Part shown: positions 8,040 to 16,008 of the stretch, piece by piece
Position numbering within the stretch: position 1 is the first letter of the stretch
Layout of the letters: every line of letters begins with the position of its first letter
NCBI GenBank assembly: GCA_023146115.1
Contig: JAGLCS010000006.1
Coordinates: 1-37,643 of the forward strand
Direction of reading: 5' to 3'
Length of the DNA stretch: 37,643 nt
From: Abyssibacter sp.
Lineage (GTDB): Bacteria; Pseudomonadota; Gammaproteobacteria; Nevskiales; OUC007
Program-made: the position numbers and the translations under genes
The notes under the pieces: generated by a model
Seen by the model: the letters and a program-made list of their open reading frames with translations, nothing else
What the model was told of the DNA's origin: nothing
Databases searched by the model: none

Positions 8040-8268
8040 AGAGCTCGTCACGCGTCCAGTCGCGCCGGCCCGTCACCGGTTGACGCTGCAATCGCCCCAG
8101 CAGCGCCTCACGGGCACCTTCACGCCCGCGCCTCGCGGTCGCGCTAACCGGCTCCACAACCGCAACCGCGCGACCACGAGAAAGAATGGTGACCGAATCT
8201 CCCTGCTGCACGGCGCGCAGCAGCGCCGAGAAACGGCGGTTGGCCTCTGAAGCGCTGATGGTGTCCAT
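8032..8268 (-). CDS. vapB: Phd/YefM-family antitoxin (VapB partner)
   Basis: 78 residues. The N-terminus MDTISASEANRRFSALLRAV followed by GDSVTILSRGRAVAVVEP is the Phd/YefM DNA-binding fold; the C-terminus (RRDWTRDELYD) is the part expected to fold on the toxin. Start chosen at ATG 8268, where the family begins; a longer frame to 8313 adds a non-conserved stretch. It precedes and overlaps vapC, so the pair is one operon. A palindrome just upstream (8277-8295) could be its own operator. Confidence 0.88.
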   Translation of the reverse strand: MDTISASEANRRFSALLRAVQQGDSVTILSRGRAVAVVEPVSATARRGREGAREALLGRLQRQPVTGRRDWTRDELYD

Positions 8269-8276
8269 CGCGGCAT

Positions 8277-8295
8277 AGTAGTGTTTATAACTACT
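8277..8295 (-). promoter_or_regulatory. Candidate vapBC operator/promoter palindrome
   Basis: AGTAGT (8277-8282) is inverted as ACTACT (8290-8295) around an AT-rich centre, nine bases before the vapB start. On the coding strand a TTGCGC-like -35 and a TACTAT -10, 18 bases apart, overlap it. Phd/YefM antitoxins usually repress their own promoter at such palindromes. The box assignments are by eye. Confidence 0.4.
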
Positions 8296-8685
8296 TAAGC
8301 GCAAGCAACGCACCAGACGATTCGGTAACAGCGTGCTGCTTCTCGAAATGCCGGCGCCGAGATGGCTGGCACTACAAAGGAACCAAATCTACTGTTCTCA
8401 TGCCCGAGCCTCCCTTCTCCCCGCCGGGGAGAAGGGCCGGGGATGAGGGGGACGCGCGCAGCGCAACCGCATGAAGCTCGTGCCCGGGCGAGCGCTGAAT
8501 CCAGCGGAACCACCTGTCACCAGCCACCGGCCACCGCTCCCGAATCCGAAGCCGATGTGCGAAAGGTCACGGAGCCCCCTGCAAGGGGATGAGCCCATCC
8601 CTGAATCACAGGTACAGTAGCCATGTCGCGCCGCAACATTCGCGCGCACGCGCTCCAGCCTTAATAAACCGGTTCCTACTGTCCG
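8296..8685. other. Divergent intergenic region between vapBC and manC
   Basis: About 390 bases without a supported gene. Holds one REP-like palindrome (8402-8452). The manC promoter should lie between this element and 8685, but no convincing -35/-10 pair and no JUMPstart/ops element (GGCGGTAG) was found. Confidence 0.45.
8402..8452. repeat. REP-like palindrome (copy 7, last one before the polysaccharide locus)
   Basis: Arms CCCTTCTCCCC (8412-8422) and GGGGAGAAGGG (8426-8436), tail CCGGGGATGAGGGGG (8437-8451). Opposite orientation to copies 3 and 4. Confidence 0.7.
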
Positions 8686-10122
8686 ATGCCAACACTCGTT
8701 CCCGTCCTGCTCGCCGGCGGCACCGGCACGCGCCTCTGGCCCCTCTCCCGCCAGGGCTACCCCAAGCAATTCCACAAGCTCCTGGGTGACGACTCCCTGC
8801 TGCAGGCCACGGCCCGGCGCGCGGCCCGCGTCCCGAAAGCGGCACCGCCCATGGTCATCTGCGGCGACCAGCACCGCTTCATCGTCGCCGAGCAGCTGCG
8901 CGAGATCGGCATCCGCGACGCCACCATCATCCTGGAGCCCGAAGGCCGCAATACTGCGCCGGCGGCAACGATAGCCGCCCTGCAGGTGGCCGAACAGCAC
9001 GCCCCGGACGCCCAGGTCTTCCTGATGAGCGCCGACCACGCCGTCGCCAACGTGGAGGCCTTCTGCGCGGCCGCCGCCACTGCGTCGGCGGTCGCGCAGG
9101 ACGGCCGCATCGTCACCTTCGGCATTGCCCCCACCCGCCCGGAAACCGGCTACGGCTACCTGAAGCGCGGCGCCGAGCTGCCCGCGGGTGGCTTCGAGGT
9201 CGCCCAATTCATCGAGAAGCCCAAACTGCCGGATGCCCAGCGCTACTACCAGGACGAGGCCTTCTCCTGGAACGGCGGCCTGTTCCTCTATCCGGCCGGC
9301 GCCTTCCTCAAGGAAGTCGAGCAGTTCGAGCCGGACATGCTCGCGCACTGCCGGCAGGCCCTGACCGCCGCCCGGAAGGACCTGGACTTCATCCGCCTGG
9401 ACGCGGATGCGTTCAAGGGCGCGCGCTCGGAATCCATCGACTACGCCATCATGGAGAAGACGAAGATCGCGGCGCTCGTTCCCATGGACGCCGGCTGGGA
9501 CGACGTCGGCGCCTGGACCTTCATGAACCTACTGCCCACCGACGAGAACGGCAACGTCACCGAGGGCGACGTGCTGCTCGAGGACAGCCGCAACAACCTG
9601 GTCTACGCCGACACCCGCCTGGTGGCAGCGGTCGGCATGGAAAACCACATCGTGGTCGAGACCAAGGACGCCGTGCTGGTCGCCCCCACCGACCGCGCGC
9701 AGGACGTCAAGCGCCTGGTCACCACGCTGGAGGCCATGCAGCGGCCGGAAACGCAGCTTCACCCGCGCGTGCTGCGCCCCTGGGGCAGCTACGAGACCAT
9801 CGCCGAAGGCCCCCGTTTCCAGGTCAAGCGCATCATCGTCAAGCCCGGCGAGAAGCTCAGCCTGCAGATGCACCACCACCGCGCAGAGCACTGGATCGTG
9901 GTCTGCGGCACCGCCCGCGTGACCCGCGACACCGAGGAAACCCTCGTCACCGAGAACCAGAGCGTCTACATCCCGCTGGGCACCCGCCACCGCCTCGACA
10001 ACCCCGGCCACGTGCCGCTGGAGCTCATCGAGGTGCAGTCGGGCAGCTATCTGGGCGAGGACGACATCGTGCGTTTCGACGATGTGTACGGGCGGACGCC
10101 TGAATCCACTCAAGCTCAATAG
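8686..10122 (+). CDS. manC: Mannose-1-phosphate guanylyltransferase / mannose-6-phosphate isomerase (ManC/AlgA type)
   Basis: Bifunctional enzyme of GDP-mannose synthesis. 478 residues, as usual for type II phosphomannose isomerases. The N-terminal nucleotidyltransferase part carries the signature LAGGTGTRLWPLSRQGYPKQ (9-28) and FIEKPKLPDA with the active-site lysine; the C-terminal cupin part has KPGEKLSLQMHHHRAEHW and a VYIPLGTRHR segment, the zinc-binding isomerase site. It supplies GDP-mannose to Gmd and Fcl, encoded further right on the other strand. The adjacent glycosyltransferase follows at once. No clear ribosome binding site precedes ATG 8686, but the protein begins exactly as the family does. 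Confidence 0.96.
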   Translation: MPTLVPVLLAGGTGTRLWPLSRQGYPKQFHKLLGDDSLLQATARRAARVPKAAPPMVICGDQHRFIVAEQLREIGIRDATIILEPEGRNTAPAATIAALQVAEQHAPDAQVFLMSADHAVANVEAFCAAAATASAVAQDGRIVTFGIAPTRPETGYGYLKRGAELPAGGFEVAQFIEKPKLPDAQRYYQDEAFSWNGGLFLYPAGAFLKEVEQFEPDMLAHCRQALTAARKDLDFIRLDADAFKGARSESIDYAIMEKTKIAALVPMDAGWDDVGAWTFMNLLPTDENGNVTEGDVLLEDSRNNLVYADTRLVAAVGMENHIVVETKDAVLVAPTDRAQDVKRLVTTLEAMQRPETQLHPRVLRPWGSYETIAEGPRFQVKRIIVKPGEKLSLQMHHHRAEHWIVVCGTARVTRDTEETLVTENQSVYIPLGTRHRLDNPGHVPLELIEVQSGSYLGEDDIVRFDDVYGRTPESTQAQ

Positions 10123-10135
10123 GAACGCTCGCAAA

Positions 10136-11419
10136 GTGCCGGAATCGCGTTCTCTCCGCATCCTTTTTGTCAGCCTCAACTTCTCGCCGGAAGAAACCGC
10201 GACTGGCAAGTACACCGGAGAGTTGGCGCAGTGGCTCGCGGCACGCGGACACGCGGTCGATGCGATTGCAGGCCTACCCCATTATCCCGAATGGCGGGTC
10301 CAGCCCGGCTACGCGGGGAAAGGCCTCTGGAAGGAATCACTCGATGGCGTGACCGTCCTCAGGACACCGCATCCCGTGCCCGCCAGTGGAAGCGTCTCCG
10401 CAAAGAAGCGCATCCTCATGGAGCTCGGATTCTCCTTTGCATCGCTGTACTGGTGGTCGCGCATCGTCTTTTCCCGCCGGCGCTACAACCTGGTTATCGC
10501 GATCTGCCCGCCGTTGCAGACAGCCGTGATGCCGGCCATTTATGGCGCGCTTCGCGGAGTGCCCTGGGTTCTGCACGTTCAGGACTTCCAGGTCGACGCA
10601 GCACTGCGCCTCGGAATGCTGAAGATGGGCAAGCTCGATCGCTTGCTCTTTGGTCTGGAGAACCTGTTTCTCAGGCGTGCGACCCGGGTTTCATCGATCA
10701 CACCTTCCATGTGCCGGCGAGCCGCGGAGAAGGGCGCCAGCGTTGACCGCACTTGGCTAACCCCCAACTGGGCCGACATCACGCAGATCACCCCCGGGGA
10801 CCACGACAACGGCTTCCGCAGGGAGCTTGGTGTGGGTAACGACGGCATCCTCGTGATGTACGCCGGCGCCATTGCCACCAAGCAAGGGCTCGATGTCCTG
10901 CTCGAAGCAGCCCATGCCATGAAAGATGACGACAGGTTCCACTTCGTGATCGTGGGCAACGGCTCCGACCGCGAACGGTTGGAATCACGGGCTGCGGAAC
11001 TGGGCCTACCGCGGCTCCGCTTTCTGGATCTGCAACCGCGCGCCCGCTTGAACGAAATGCTGGGAGCAGCCGATATCCATCTCGTCATCCAGAAACGCGA
11101 AGCGGCGGATCTGGTCATGCCCTCGAAGCTGACCAATATTCTAGCGGCCGGCCGCCCGGCCATCGCCACGGCAGATCAGGGCACAGCCCTGTGGGACGCC
11201 CTTGAAGACGGCGGCTGCGGCGTTTGCGTGCCTCCCGGAGACAGCGCCGCACTCGCCGAAGCACTAAGCAAACTGGGGAACGATGCTGACACGCGCGATG
11301 CGAAGGGCCTGAAGGCCCGACGATATGCAGAGGAAAACCTGGACCAGGACGCAATCCTGCATGCCTTCGAGCAGAAGCTCTTCACGTTGGTAGGCCCGAA
11401 ATCGAACACAAATGCCTGA
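10136..11419 (+). CDS. GT4-type glycosyltransferase, WcaI-like
   Basis: 427 residues with a GT-B fold pattern. The N-terminus (LRILFVSLNFSPEETATGKY, then LAARGHAVDAIAGLPHYPEW) is characteristic of the WcaI family of colanic-acid glycosyltransferases. The C-terminal half has a donor-site region (VMYAGAIATKQGLDVLLEAA ... VMPSKLTNILAAGRPAIATA) and ends RRYAEENLDQDAI...LVG. Expected to add a sugar, possibly from GDP-fucose or GDP-mannose, on the cytoplasmic face of the membrane. Start chosen at GTG 10136, with AGGAAC at 10121-10126; a longer frame from ATG 10082 would overlap manC by 41 bases. Donor and acceptor are not readable. Confidence 0.85.
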   Translation: MPESRSLRILFVSLNFSPEETATGKYTGELAQWLAARGHAVDAIAGLPHYPEWRVQPGYAGKGLWKESLDGVTVLRTPHPVPASGSVSAKKRILMELGFSFASLYWWSRIVFSRRRYNLVIAICPPLQTAVMPAIYGALRGVPWVLHVQDFQVDAALRLGMLKMGKLDRLLFGLENLFLRRATRVSSITPSMCRRAAEKGASVDRTWLTPNWADITQITPGDHDNGFRRELGVGNDGILVMYAGAIATKQGLDVLLEAAHAMKDDDRFHFVIVGNGSDRERLESRAAELGLPRLRFLDLQPRARLNEMLGAADIHLVIQKREAADLVMPSKLTNILAAGRPAIATADQGTALWDALEDGGCGVCVPPGDSAALAEALSKLGNDADTRDAKGLKARRYAEENLDQDAILHAFEQKLFTLVGPKSNTNA

Positions 11420-11518
11420 TCCACGTCCTTGGCCGCAAATCAAGCCGGGTCACCATCAGGCAACTCTTACGTTCGCAGACCGCTCACTAATCGGCACCCA
11501 GCGTCACATGCATGGGGA
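11420..11518. other. Convergent intergenic gap with direct-repeat copy
   Basis: Contains only the left direct repeat (11437-11455). No terminator hairpin with a T-run was seen between the two converging genes. Confidence 0.45.
11437..11455. repeat. Direct repeat, left copy, flanking the HEPN/MNT module
   Basis: AAATCAAGCCGGGTCACCA, identical over 19 bases to 12383-12401. The match extends to 27 of 30 bases (11432-11461 against 12378-12407). It copies the last codons and stop of gmm. Confidence 0.85.
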
Positions 11519-12022
11519 TCAAAGCTGATCCCCCCAATCGACGCGATTGAGGACATACTCGCGGACGCGTCCATAGTCCGCCTGCATCTGCTTACTGAAG
11601 TGACAAGCGCGCTTCAGTACCAACGCCAGATCGGCCGCGTCCTTGATGTACTCATGTACGAGGCGGTTCCGGATCCGCCGCATTGCAAGCCAATCATCAG
11701 CGGCGTCGACGAGCCCGAGGCGCTCCAACCGATCGAGATTATCGGCCGCTGCAGCCGGTAGCTCCCCCACGAGCCGAAGCACCACCGGTGCGAGCTTGTC
11801 CATTACCGTGTCCTGCATACGGCTGAATTTCGCTCCAAACGACTCCAGGCGATCAATTCCCAGATCATCGGACAACAACGACTTGGCGCGCGCCTCATCA
11901 ACCTCGCAGTGGTCGCCGAGCAACCGACTCCGCACACCCGAGAGCTGCGTTGCTTCCCGATCCACGAGATCGACGAGATACCGTATCCGGCGGGACGGCT
12001 CTTCAATCAACCCCTCGCTCAC
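11519..12022 (-). CDS. hepT: HEPN-domain toxin (HepT-like)
   Basis: 167 residues, all helical in appearance. The HEPN catalytic motif RX4H is present as RNRLVHEY (Arg118, His123), with Tyr125 fitting the RX4HXY form of HepT, whose tyrosine is modified by the partner nucleotidyltransferase in characterised pairs. Predicted metal-independent RNase or tRNA-targeting toxin of a type VII system. Start is GTG 12022, sharing GTGA with the antitoxin stop, so translation is coupled. Flanked with its partner by a direct repeat, which suggests the two genes arrived as a unit. Confidence 0.88.
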   Translation of the reverse strand: MSEGLIEEPSRRIRYLVDLVDREATQLSGVRSRLLGDHCEVDEARAKSLLSDDLGIDRLESFGAKFSRMQDTVMDKLAPVVLRLVGELPAAAADNLDRLERLGLVDAADDWLAMRRIRNRLVHEYIKDAADLALVLKRACHFSKQMQADYGRVREYVLNRVDWGDQL

Positions 12023-12318
12023 AACACCACGCCCTGTTCGTGTGCTTGCTCATCGATCGAACGCGGGTTGGCACCCTTACGGTGCACAACGACGTCAATC
12101 CGCCTGTCGCCCAATCGGCGCTGCAACCGTGCGTTCAGCTCAAGCTCCTTGTCGAATACAACCTCGGGCGTCCCGAATGCCTCGATGTGCAAATCGATAT
12201 CCCCGCCCCGCAGCGTGTCATCAACCCGTGAACCGAACAGGCGCACGGTCGCCTCGGGGCCGAAGATGCTGCGGACCTCGTCGACAATAGCGCGGTGTTG
12301 TTCAGCGGTAAGGCGCAT
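12019..12318 (-). CDS. mntA: MNT-domain nucleotidyltransferase antitoxin (MntA-like)
   Basis: 99 residues. The minimal nucleotidyltransferase signature is visible: LFGSRVDDTLRGGDIDLHIE, that is GS (29-30) followed by DID (Asp40, Asp42), nine residues between rather than the commonly cited ten; a third acidic site is in RIDVVVH. Characterised MntA antitoxins neutralise HepT by adding AMP to its HEPN tyrosine. ATG 12318 is the clear start; no strong ribosome binding site was seen. The gene precedes and overlaps hepT by four bases. Confidence 0.88.
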   Translation of the reverse strand: MRLTAEQHRAIVDEVRSIFGPEATVRLFGSRVDDTLRGGDIDLHIEAFGTPEVVFDKELELNARLQRRLGDRRIDVVVHRKGANPRSIDEQAHEQGVVL

Positions 12319-12382
12319 ATCGTGATCGTACTACGACAACTCCCTGCCAATCTTCACTCGCCGTGCCTGCCGAGTGAGCCGG

Positions 12383-12401
12383 AAATCAAGCCGGGTCACC
12401 A
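12383..12401. repeat. Direct repeat, right copy, at the 3' end of gmm
   Basis: Identical 19 bases to 11437-11455; spans the last codons and the stop of the Nudix gene (stop at 12386-12388). The two copies are 946 bases apart and bracket hepT/mntA exactly. Confidence 0.85.
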
Positions 12402-12880
12402 CCACGCAGCGCGCTGAAATAGGCGCGTGCGTTCGGATGCACCGGACAACTGCCGTGCTCCCCAGCTGACTCGTCAATCGGCGCCCACCACTGCGCGTCG
12501 TGCGAGTCCGGCTTCAGCATCACATCCGAAGCCGGCGTCACCCGGTACGCCAGCACCACGTAGTGCGTTGCAGTGGCCGAGCCGTCAAAGCAGCGCTCAT
12601 AAAAGTGCTCGTACGCCCCGACCAGCCGGGGCGCCTCGCCAGCCAACTCCCCCACGATCTCCGCCCGCCAGATGCGCTGCAGCGCATCGGCAATCCGCTC
12701 CCCACGCCGAATACGCCCGCCCGGCACGAACCAGGTGCCCTGGGCCGGCTCATCGCGTCGCAGGCCCAGTAGAAGATGGCCGTCGCGCACCACGAGCAGA
12801 TCCACCGAAACCAGCGGTACCGACGCAATCGCGTGCCGGAAGTCGGCTTCGCTCAGATACCCGTCAATGCCCTCGCTCAA
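12386..12880 (-). CDS. gmm: GDP-mannose mannosyl hydrolase (Nudix, Gmm/WcaH type)
   Basis: 164 residues. Hydrolyses GDP-mannose or GDP-glucose to GDP and the free sugar; thought to balance GDP-sugar pools beside gmd and fcl. The start resembles E. coli Gmm (LSEADFRHAIASVPLVSVDL) and the Nudix region is the Gmm variant, GGRIRRGERIADALQRIWRA, lacking one of the standard glutamates, which marks this subgroup. WFVPGG precedes it and a THYVVLAYR strand follows. Start appears to be TTG 12880, as an in-frame stop lies shortly upstream and no ATG/GTG fits; this rare start is the least certain point. Lies 31 bases downstream of fcl. Confidence 0.88.
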   Translation of the reverse strand: MSEGIDGYLSEADFRHAIASVPLVSVDLLVVRDGHLLLGLRRDEPAQGTWFVPGGRIRRGERIADALQRIWRAEIVGELAGEAPRLVGAYEHFYERCFDGSATATHYVVLAYRVTPASDVMLKPDSHDAQWWAPIDESAGEHGSCPVHPNARAYFSALRGGDPA

Positions 12881-12911
12881 AGCCTCGACCCATCACTCGA
12901 CCACCCAGGGA

Positions 12912-13853
12912 TCAGGCCCGGATCGCCTCGCGATTCTCCAGAAACCACCGGTAAGTCTGCTCCAGACCTTCCCGCAGGCCGATGCTCGGCCGCCACCCCA
13001 GCGCCGTCAGGCGGCCGGTATCCATCAGCTTGCGCGGCGTGCCGTCGGGCTTCTCCCGGTCGTACACGATCTCGCCCTCGAAACCGACGACTTCCTTCAC
13101 CATCGTCGCCAGCTCGGCGATGCTGAGGTCCTCGCCCCAGCCGACGTTGACGATATCCTCGCTTTCATAATTCCGCATGAGGAAGATGCACGCATCGGCC
13201 AAATCGTCCACGTGCAGGAACTCGCGACACGGCGTCCCGGAACCCCATACCGTGACGGTGGCATCGTCAGACGTCCGTGCCTCGTGGAACTTACGGATGA
13301 GCGCAGGCAGAACGTGCGAGTTCTGCAGATCAAAGTTGTCCCCCGGCCCGTAAAGATTGGTGGGCATGAGGCTGATGGCGTTGAACCCGTATTGCCGGCG
13401 ATAGGCCTGACACTGCTTGATGCCGGCAATCTTCGCGATCGCATACCACTCGTTGGTGGGTTCCAGCGGCCCGGTCAGGAGATGCTCCTCCTTCATCGGC
13501 TGCGGAGCGTGCTTCGGGTAGATGCAGGACGACCCCAGGAACTCCAGCTTCTGCACACCGGCGCGATATGCGGCATCGATCACGTTGAGCTGGATCTGCA
13601 GGTTGTCGTGCAGGAACTCGGCGGGCGCGGTGTCATTGGCGTGGATGCCCCCCACCTTGGCAGCCGCCAGGAATACGTATTCCGGCCGCGCATCCGCGAA
13701 GAAGCGCTGAACCTGCGCAGCATCGGTCAGATCGGTCTCGCTGCGCGACTGCGTCAGCACATTCGCGTACCCCTCTGCCTGCAGCTTGCGGCAGATAGCG
13801 GAGCCGACCAGCCCGCGGTGCCCGGCGACGAATATCCTGGAATCCTTGCGCAT
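12912..13853 (-). CDS. fcl: GDP-L-fucose synthase (Fcl/WcaG)
   Basis: Epimerises and reduces GDP-4-keto-6-deoxymannose to GDP-L-fucose with NADPH. 313 residues. Extended SDR features: GHRGLVGSAI near the N-terminus, catalytic FLGSSCIYPKHA (Ser, Cys), EWYAIAKIAG (Tyr-x3-Lys) and the family block MPTNLYGPGDNFD. Starts at ATG 13853, two bases after the gmd stop; a longer frame to 14090 is out of family and lies inside gmd. With gmd it forms the dedicated GDP-fucose pair. Confidence 0.96.
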   Translation of the reverse strand: MRKDSRIFVAGHRGLVGSAICRKLQAEGYANVLTQSRSETDLTDAAQVQRFFADARPEYVFLAAAKVGGIHANDTAPAEFLHDNLQIQLNVIDAAYRAGVQKLEFLGSSCIYPKHAPQPMKEEHLLTGPLEPTNEWYAIAKIAGIKQCQAYRRQYGFNAISLMPTNLYGPGDNFDLQNSHVLPALIRKFHEARTSDDATVTVWGSGTPCREFLHVDDLADACIFLMRNYESEDIVNVGWGEDLSIAELATMVKEVVGFEGEIVYDREKPDGTPRKLMDTGRLTALGWRPSIGLREGLEQTYRWFLENREAIRA

Positions 13854-13855
13854 GC

Positions 13856-14965
13856 TCACTCGTGGTAGTCGAAGGACTTGTAGCCCGCGCTGCGCACCAG
13901 ATCGTCCCTGCGCGCGCTGTTCAGATCCTCGCGCACCATTTCGGCAACGAGCTCTTTGAAGGTGGTCTTCGGGGTCCAGCCCAGCTTCTCGCGCGCCTTG
14001 GTCGGGTCGCCAAGCAGGGTCTCGACCTCGGCCGGCCGGAAATAGCGTGGATCCACCGCCACGACGCGGGTACCCGGCTTCACGGCGCACTCGTCGCCGG
14101 CGGAATCCAGGTAGCCAACCTCTTCCGCACCCGCGCCCTCCCAGCGCAATGTCATGCCCAGCTCACCGGCGGCTGCGTTGACGAAGTCGCGTACCGAGTA
14201 CTGGTGCCCGGTGGCAATGACGAAGTCCTCCGGCTCGTCCTGCTGCAGCATCAGCCACTGCATTTCCACGTAGTCGCGCGCATGACCCCAGTCGCGCAGC
14301 GAATCCATGTTGCCGAGGAACAGGCAATCCTGCAGCCCCAGATAGATGCGCGCCATTGCGCGCGTTATCTTGCGGGTAACGAAGGTCTCGCCGCGCAGCG
14401 GAGACTCGTGATTGAACAGGATGCCGTTGCATGCGTACATGCCGTAGGACTCGCGGTAGTTCACCGTGATCCAGTAGCCGTAGAGCTTGGCAACCGCATA
14501 GGGCGAGCGCGGATAGAACGGCGTCGTCTCCTTCTGCGGGATTTCCTGGACCTTGCCGTAAAGCTCGGACGTGGAGGCCTGGTAAACCCGCGTCTTCTTC
14601 TCCAGGCCGAGAATGCGCACCGCCTCGAGGATGCGCAGGGTGCCGAGCGCATCCGAGTTCGCGGTGTACTCCGGGCTCTCGAAGGAAACCGCCACATGGC
14701 TCTGCGCGCCGAGATTGTAGATCTCGTCGGGCTGCGCGGTCTGGATGATGCGTATCAGGTTGGTCGCATCCGTCAGGTCCCCGTAGTGCAGGATGAAGCG
14801 CAGTTCCTTCTCGTGCGGATCCTGGTAGAGATGATCGATGCGGTCGGTATTGAACAGCGAAGCCCGGCGCTTGATGCCGTGGACCTCGTAACCCTTGCCG
14901 AGCAGAAATTCGGCGAGATAGGCGCCGTCCTGTCCCGTAACGCCGGTAATCAGCGCGCGTTTCAC
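13856..14965 (-). CDS. gmd: GDP-mannose 4,6-dehydratase
   Basis: Converts GDP-mannose to GDP-4-keto-6-deoxymannose, first step to GDP-L-fucose. 369 residues, typical. Motifs: [19 protein letters not shown] (NADP Rossmann loop), [23 protein letters not shown] (Tyr-x3-Lys), [17 protein letters not shown] and [14 protein letters not shown]. Start is GTG 14965 with AGGGGA shortly upstream. Followed after two bases by fcl, so the two products act in sequence. Confidence 0.97.
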   Translation of the reverse strand: MKRALITGVTGQDGAYLAEFLLGKGYEVHGIKRRASLFNTDRIDHLYQDPHEKELRFILHYGDLTDATNLIRIIQTAQPDEIYNLGAQSHVAVSFESPEYTANSDALGTLRILEAVRILGLEKKTRVYQASTSELYGKVQEIPQKETTPFYPRSPYAVAKLYGYWITVNYRESYGMYACNGILFNHESPLRGETFVTRKITRAMARIYLGLQDCLFLGNMDSLRDWGHARDYVEMQWLMLQQDEPEDFVIATGHQYSVRDFVNAAAGELGMTLRWEGAGAEEVGYLDSAGDECAVKPGTRVVAVDPRYFRPAEVETLLGDPTKAREKLGWTPKTTFKELVAEMVREDLNSARRDDLVRSAGYKSFDYHE

Positions 14966-14999
14966 TTGCTTCCCCTCGTCAATTGAAGTCCTCCGGCGC

Positions 15000-15947
15000 C
15001 TACCGCTGCCAGTCAGTCAGCGATGACGCGAAATCGAACCGAAAATCGAACCCCATGTCGATGAGTGTGCGGGGCACGATATGGGTGGGACGGGCCGCCT
15101 TCTTCACCCGGACCGGATGAATCGGCCCCCGCCCGCCCGTAACGATCTGCAGCACCGCAGCCGCCGGCGCCAACAGAGAGACCGGCAGCGGCAGGACCGG
15201 CGCACGACTGCCCAAATGCGCCTTCACGTGCCGCACCAGATCGCCCAGTGGTTCGGTGGGGTGCTCGACATAGTTGTAGCGGATGACCGGCTCGTTCCGC
15301 GCCATCACGATCGCGATGCTGTCGAGAAGCCCCTCGATGTAACCGTACGACTTGCTCACCATGGGTGAACCCGGATACGCCAAATAGCCCCGCTTGATGG
15401 CGCGAATCATCCGCAGGATATTGCCCGGATCGCCGGGGCCGTAGATCACGCCGGGCCTGCAGATAACAAGCCGGCGTCCCTGCTGCGTAGCCTGCCATTG
15501 CTCATGAATGAGCTCTGCAGGATATTTGGACCCTCCGTACGGAGAGACGGGGCAGATTGGCGCAGACTCGTCGGTAGCGCTCGTCGTCGGGCCGTAGACA
15601 GCGATACTGCTCGTGAAGTAGATGTTGGAACAGCCAACCGCCTCCGCGTAACGGGTCACCGTACGCGCCCCCGCAAGGTTGGTATCGAAGTACTCCGAAG
15701 CCTCGTGCCCAGGTTCTCGGTGAACCGCCGCCAGATTGAAAATCCACCCTGGCGGCTCCGGCACAAGCTGCTCCGGGATTTCATCGCGCACATCGGTGAT
15801 CGAGGTGCTGACCCCCGCCATCCCATCGAGATGAGACGGCCGGATATCGGCGAGATGCACATGATCAAAGCAGCCACTGGAAAGCAAACGCTTCGCCAGA
15901 TGCCCGCCGATGAATCCCGCGCCTCCGAAGATCACACAAGTCGACAC
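15000..15947 (-). CDS. NAD-dependent epimerase/dehydratase (extended SDR), substrate unknown
   Basis: 315 residues. Rossmann loop [15 protein letters not shown] at the N-terminus; catalytic region [11 protein letters not shown] and [12 protein letters not shown] (Tyr-x3-Lys); [13 protein letters not shown] substrate-side block. The C-terminal part ([20 protein letters not shown], then [11 protein letters not shown]) resembles nucleotide-sugar or sterol-type SDRs rather than GalE. Probably makes or finishes a nucleotide-sugar for this locus. Start is GTG 15947, with AGGAG six bases upstream. Ends 34 bases before gmd. Confidence 0.82.
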   Translation of the reverse strand: MSTCVIFGGAGFIGGHLAKRLLSSGCFDHVHLADIRPSHLDGMAGVSTSITDVRDEIPEQLVPEPPGWIFNLAAVHREPGHEASEYFDTNLAGARTVTRYAEAVGCSNIYFTSSIAVYGPTTSATDESAPICPVSPYGGSKYPAELIHEQWQATQQGRRLVICRPGVIYGPGDPGNILRMIRAIKRGYLAYPGSPMVSKSYGYIEGLLDSIAIVMARNEPVIRYNYVEHPTEPLGDLVRHVKAHLGSRAPVLPLPVSLLAPAAAVLQIVTGGRGPIHPVRVKKAARPTHIVPRTLIDMGFDFRFDFASSLTDWQR

Positions 15948-16008
15948 GCATCACTCCTGTCCGGGTAATCGCACCCGCCCGAAGGGCGCTGCTTCCAATC
16001 CTGCCCCT

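Noticed and set aside
8590-8685. JUMPstart/ops element or strong promoter ahead of manC
   Set aside because: No GGCGGTAG core and no convincing -35/-10 pair were found on inspection.
13862-14986. Plus-strand frame of 374 codons opposite gmd
   Set aside because: Antisense shadow; gmd is certain from its motifs.
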